From: Rehmannia glutinosa
Taxonomy: Eukaryota > Streptophyta > Magnoliopsida > Lamiales > Orobanchaceae
Length of the DNA: 64,000 bases
Assembly (NCBI GenBank): GCA_016081115.2
Contig: JABTTQ020002177.1
Coordinates: 1 to 64,000, forward strand
Direction of reading: 5' to 3'
Under the pieces are notes generated by a model, which was not told the origin of the DNA, did no database searches, and saw only the letters and a program-made list of their open reading frames with translations. Below, one piece after another: positions 60,893 to 64,000 of this stretch (positions within the stretch are counted from its first letter, which is position 1; each line of letters starts with the position of its first letter). The position numbers were made by a program, and so were the translations under genes.

Positions 60893-61706
60893 ATGTTAGG
60901 ATTTCTCTCTCACACGATGGTTTCTCATAAAACTCTTATGAGAATCATGAAGGAAGATCCAAAGCTTCAAGTCTATGATGGATTTACAATTGGAGCTATG
61001 GAAAAAGCATTGGATAAAATTGGGTTTCGTAATAGAAAACACCAAATTATCCACGAGGGTAACAAAGGAGAATTTGCTATTCGATGGAGTTTACCTAGTA
61101 AACTGATCGAGATGCGATTGGTCCCTATTAAAGAAATCCAGGAGATCAAAAAGCAGAGTTAAAAGAGAAGTTGCAAATACACTCTCATGGATTCATATTG
61201 GAGCCATAAGAGTCATTATTAAAGCAACATTCAAAGAAGGGATAGATTCGCCACTCAACTGCTATCTTTGACAAGCGAATCTCAAACCTCAAGGATTCAT
61301 GCCTTGGAGCGCTGATTCTGAGGAAATTTGTATCTTTGGGAAATTGGCATTTAATGTTATCCTAGAATTGCATAAATGGGGAGATCGATATTTCAAGAGA
61401 GTCCTAACCCTTTATCAAGATTTCAAAAGAGATGATTTGATGAAAGAATGGAATAGACCCTACTCGATCACATACAAGATATCATATGCTCTCTCGAATA
61501 CACATCATTCAGAAGTATTCTTGAGAAAGGAATTCATTGAAGTCCCAAGGATTTTCGAGGACTTTGCCAGGGTGGTTTTACCAGATATTATTGAGTCTCC
61601 AACTATCAAGGAGATCGATATGAAAATACAAGATCAACCAGTCTTCAACAAAAGCCGAAGTCTTAGAGTTGAGCCAAGAAGGATGTCTTCCAACAGGACA
61701 GAATGA
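60893..61706 (+). pseudogene. 30K-type movement protein remnant
   Basis: Two main frames, 60893-61162 and 61299-61706, joined by a middle part in shifted frames. Visible segments include WSLPSKLIEMRLVPIKEIQE at the end of the first, IGAIRVIIKATFKEGIDSP around 61205-61250, and FGKLAFNVILELHKWGDRY plus YKISYALSNTHHSEVF in the second. This pattern of beta-strands with a central conserved region is that of the caulimovirid movement proteins, which enlarge plasmodesmata in a live virus. Here stops (61160, 61270s) and shifts abolish it. A polyprotein-like tail (FEDFARVVLPDIIE) precedes the stop at 61704. Confidence 0.7.
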
Positions 61707-62084
61707 CGAGTAGCAGTCGTTGGGAAGAAAGGAGACCAAGTACAGTTCAGCGTATCCCAAATGTTTTCAAAATAGCAGGAGATCTGAAATGTCCAGAAGG
61801 ATGGCGAGAAGTTGAAGTAATATTCGACATCACTCAAAAGGATAATATATTTCCTTGTGATGTTCTATATTATCTCCAACAACCAATAGTTGGGCGGTAT
61901 CAAGGAAGCACGAAGATAGGTGAAATTGAGTGACTATCACAGGAGTTGCGGGAAAAATCCCGAGAACAATTAATCTTGTGAATTGAATTTCTGAGGATCA
62001 TAAACCTCGGGAAAGATTACAAGACGGAATGGAGTTCACATGTGGCTAATAAAAGATATTAATCAAATGACCAAAATAGTCCAT
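61707..62084 (+). pseudogene. Pararetroviral linker between movement protein and protease
   Basis: Open at 61703-61933 in one frame with CPEGWREVEVIFDITQKDNI and VLYYLQQPIVGRYQGSTKIG, then broken. No named domain. By position it belongs to the polyprotein between movement protein and protease. Confidence 0.45.
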
Positions 62085-62420
62085 TCTCCATATACATTGC
62101 TATTGTAATGTTATATGCCGAATCTGGCCGAGTATTTCGCCGCCTACATTGATTCAGTGTCGGAATCATCTTTTCGCAGCCGGATGTTTTTCCTAAAGAA
62201 ATTGGAGAAGATTTACCGGCTATTGCGAGAAGAGATTTCTCTAAAAGGATTCTTATCCTTAATAAGGAATTAAACAAGTAAATCATGATCGGGCGCGCGG
62301 GCGGTACCCATGGTACAAAGTGAAGACGCCACCAATCTATTTCCATGATACAAGTGCAGATGTTTTGCTAGGAAATAATTTTCTACAAACATTCAAGCGA
62401 TTTACACAGGAAAATGAGAC
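62085..62420 (+). pseudogene. Aspartic protease traces of the pararetrovirus
   Basis: At 62111-62128 a frame reads LYAESG where a D-[ST]-G catalytic motif preceded by hydrophobic residues would be expected; about 80 codons later, in another frame, DVLLGNNFLQTFKRFTQ (62347-62400) matches the C-terminal Leu-Gly-x-x-Phe/Leu region of retropepsins. The spacing fits a single protease domain. If so, the catalytic Asp is replaced by Glu. The assignment is tentative because the frames between are shattered. Confidence 0.4.
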
Positions 62421-62702
62421 AAGAAGACTTATTTTCACAACAATATGTGATCATAAGATTATTGTCCAGAGACTGCGGGAAGCATTTTACAGAACAATGT
62501 CTATTAATTTTCGCAGCAAGCGTGGTGATGAAGCCAAACTTTGCAATCCAAAAATGGCGGATCAAAGAAAATTTGGTGAAGCGTTATTATCCTATAGACA
62601 ATTCGGAAGCCGAAAGGATAAGAAGATATGGGATAATAACTTGTATTCATTCGAGTACAAGGAGAAGAACGAGTTACTCCAGAAGCCATTGCAGAATTAT
62701 GG

Positions 62703-63590
62703 ATGGGTCTAATGGAGAATCCACAGAGTGACGTGACCATTGAGGAACAAATATCACTCGAGGATGTCAAGAAGAAGATCCAAAGGAATTATAATGAAGA
62801 TCATTTGGCATGGTGGGACAAGAACGAGCTTAAAGCTTCCTTAAAGGTTAAACCTGGAAAGGAGTACGAGTTCGTGAGATTTAAACCAATCCTTATGAAT
62901 CAGGAAGATCGTGAGGATATGCAGAAGATACTTAAAGAACATCTTGACCTTAAGTTAATTACACCAGGAGTTTCTCCATACAGCAGTCCAAGATTCCTAG
63001 TCAGAAACCATGGAGAAATCAAAAGAGGAAAGCCAAGACTTGTTATTAATTACAAGGGGATTAATAACATTTTGGAGTTTGACGGATACTATATCCCAAG
63101 CAGAGAACATTTGGTTAATTGTATCAAAGGTGTCGGGATATTCTCAAGTTCGGTTGCAAATTTGGTTTCTACCAGATTAAGATGGATGAAGAAAGCAAGA
63201 ATTTCACAGCTTTCTCTACACCACAAGGACATTATATTTGGAACGTGATGCCTATAGCATTGGCTAACGCACCCCAGATATATCAAAGGAAGATGGATAA
63301 TCTCTTCAAGGATTATTTCAGTTTCATGTTCGTGTATATTGATGATATTCTTATCGCATCAAAGAACATGAAGGAGCATCTTAAACATTTGGAGATATTT
63401 TCAGATGTTTGTCACAAGGAAGGATTAGTGCTTTCGGAAAAGAAGGCAGTGATCGCAACAAGACAGATCAAATTTCTCGGGATTGAGATCGATGAATCTG
63501 GAATTATCCTACAAAGTCATATTGTGGAAAAAATACAGGATTTTATATTTGAAAGACAAAAGCGCCTTGAGTTTTCTTGGAGTTGTTAAT
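62703..63590 (+). pseudogene. Reverse transcriptase of the pararetrovirus
   Basis: Frame 1 (62703-63140): a connecting part, then EHLDLKLITPGVSPYSSPRF, GKPRLVINYKGINNI. Frame 2 (about 63140-63590): FYQIKMDEESKNFTAFSTPQ, WNVMPIALANAPQIYQRKMD, the catalytic YIDDIL at 63335-63352 and FLGIEIDESGIILQ. A single frameshift near 63140 separates them. The Gly-Lys-x-Arg-x-Val-Ile-Asn-Tyr-Lys segment and the HLKHLEIFSDVCHKEGL segment favour Caulimoviridae over Ty3/gypsy. It is the best preserved gene of the copy. Confidence 0.85.
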
Positions 63591-64000
63591 TTTCTTTGGG
63601 ATGTTTATTAACAATCTAGCTCATTACTGAGGAAGGTGTTTAGCCCATTGCTTAAAAAGATGCAAGATTCAAATGGGAGGATGAACATCAAAAAGAATTA
63701 GCGACTTAAAGAAGTTTGCAAAAAGCTTCCAAAACTTGCAATTCCACAGATAAAGATGAATAGTTCTTTACACGGATGCCAAAGTGATTATTATTGGCGG
63801 CAGGTTCTTACGAAAGCCACACCAAACGGTGAAGTGTCATGCAAATAATGCAGCGGTCTTTTTACAGACAGTGAAGCAACTCGGTGGCATATCAATGAGA
63901 AAGAATTCTTTGCAGTCAGAAAGGCTTTCAAAAAATGGCCATTATTCCTATTGGCTAAAAAGTTTATCTTAAAAATAGATAATTCAAGTGTTAAAGCTTT
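63591..64000 (+). pseudogene. RNase H of the pararetrovirus, cut by the window end
   Basis: Connection domain (FSPLLKKMQD-like text at 63640-63670) and then, in changing frames, a Thr-Asp-Ala-like trace near 63770 and INEKEFFAVRKAFKKWPLFL at 63893-63952, which holds the Glu-containing helix of the RNase H fold. Then KFILKIDNSSVKA to the window edge, with the Asp of the 'x-T-D' position in place. Frameshifts are frequent. Confidence 0.65.

Larger units (their letters stand above)
58614..64000 (+). mobile_element. Endogenous pararetrovirus (Caulimoviridae), partial and inactive
   Basis: In order: a tRNA-Met site, an N-terminal region of unknown role, a capsid-like domain, a damaged zinc knuckle, a 30K-type movement protein, protease traces, RT with YIDD, and the beginning of RNase H. 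There are no LTRs and no integrase, and a movement protein is present, which separates it from LTR retrotransposons. Every gene has stops and frameshifts, so no product is expected. Capsid lies before movement protein, as I recall for cavemoviruses and solendoviruses; badna-, petu- and florendoviruses have the movement protein first. The sequence runs past the window end, where any transactivator gene would be. Confidence 0.8.

Noticed and set aside
1..64000. tRNA or rRNA genes
   Set aside because: The TGGTATCAGAGC sites are primer-binding sites complementary to a tRNA end, not tRNA genes; no cloverleaf with A and B boxes or rRNA sequence was recognised.

Overview
This is nuclear DNA from a flowering plant, probably a eudicot. 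I see no intact host gene. Almost everything recognisable is transposable-element or pararetroviral sequence in several states of decay: AT-rich background, primer-binding sites of the initiator-Met type (TGGTATCAGAGC), Ty1/copia and Ty3/gypsy LTR elements, a CACTA DNA transposon and an endogenous pararetrovirus. The species cannot be named from the sequence.

Layout. 1-2300: AT-rich, unassigned. 2301-3802: LTR-like block with CACACGG..CCGTGTG motifs. 3803-6000: AT-rich, unassigned. 6000-9142: minus-strand remains of a Tat/Athila-like gypsy element. 9150-11920 and 32009-32661: two halves of an old minus-strand Sirevirus-type copia element (here A2). 11922-32008: plus-strand copy of the same family (A1) inserted in A2 and complete in outline: LTR, gag, pol, large envelope-like ORF, LTR. 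Its 3' LTR is split by a different copia element in minus orientation (B1, 24157-30703). 32662-37947: minus-strand chromovirus gypsy element, also lodged in A2. 37948-52027: Sirevirus-family composite (A3), in which an outer element appears to hold the tail of an inner one and gag is fused to the envelope-like region by a deletion. 52028-53814 and 57955-58345: one end of a CACTA transposon. B2 (53815-57954), a copia element of the B family, sits inside its last transposase exon with a clean 5-bp target duplication. 58346-58613: short tandem repeats. 58614-64000: degraded endogenous caulimovirid, running off the window end.

How it fits together. The order of insertion can be read as Russian dolls: A2 holds A1 (which holds B1) and the chromovirus; the chromovirus is cut by A3; A3's 3' LTR is cut by CACTA; CACTA is cut by B2. 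Nearly all reading frames carry stops and frameshifts, so proteins are described as remnants. The best preserved are B2 gag and gag-pol (55089-57178), the outer A3 RNase H (46272-46761) and the start of its envelope-like ORF (47307-47792). Family assignments rest on motifs read by eye; no database search was possible.
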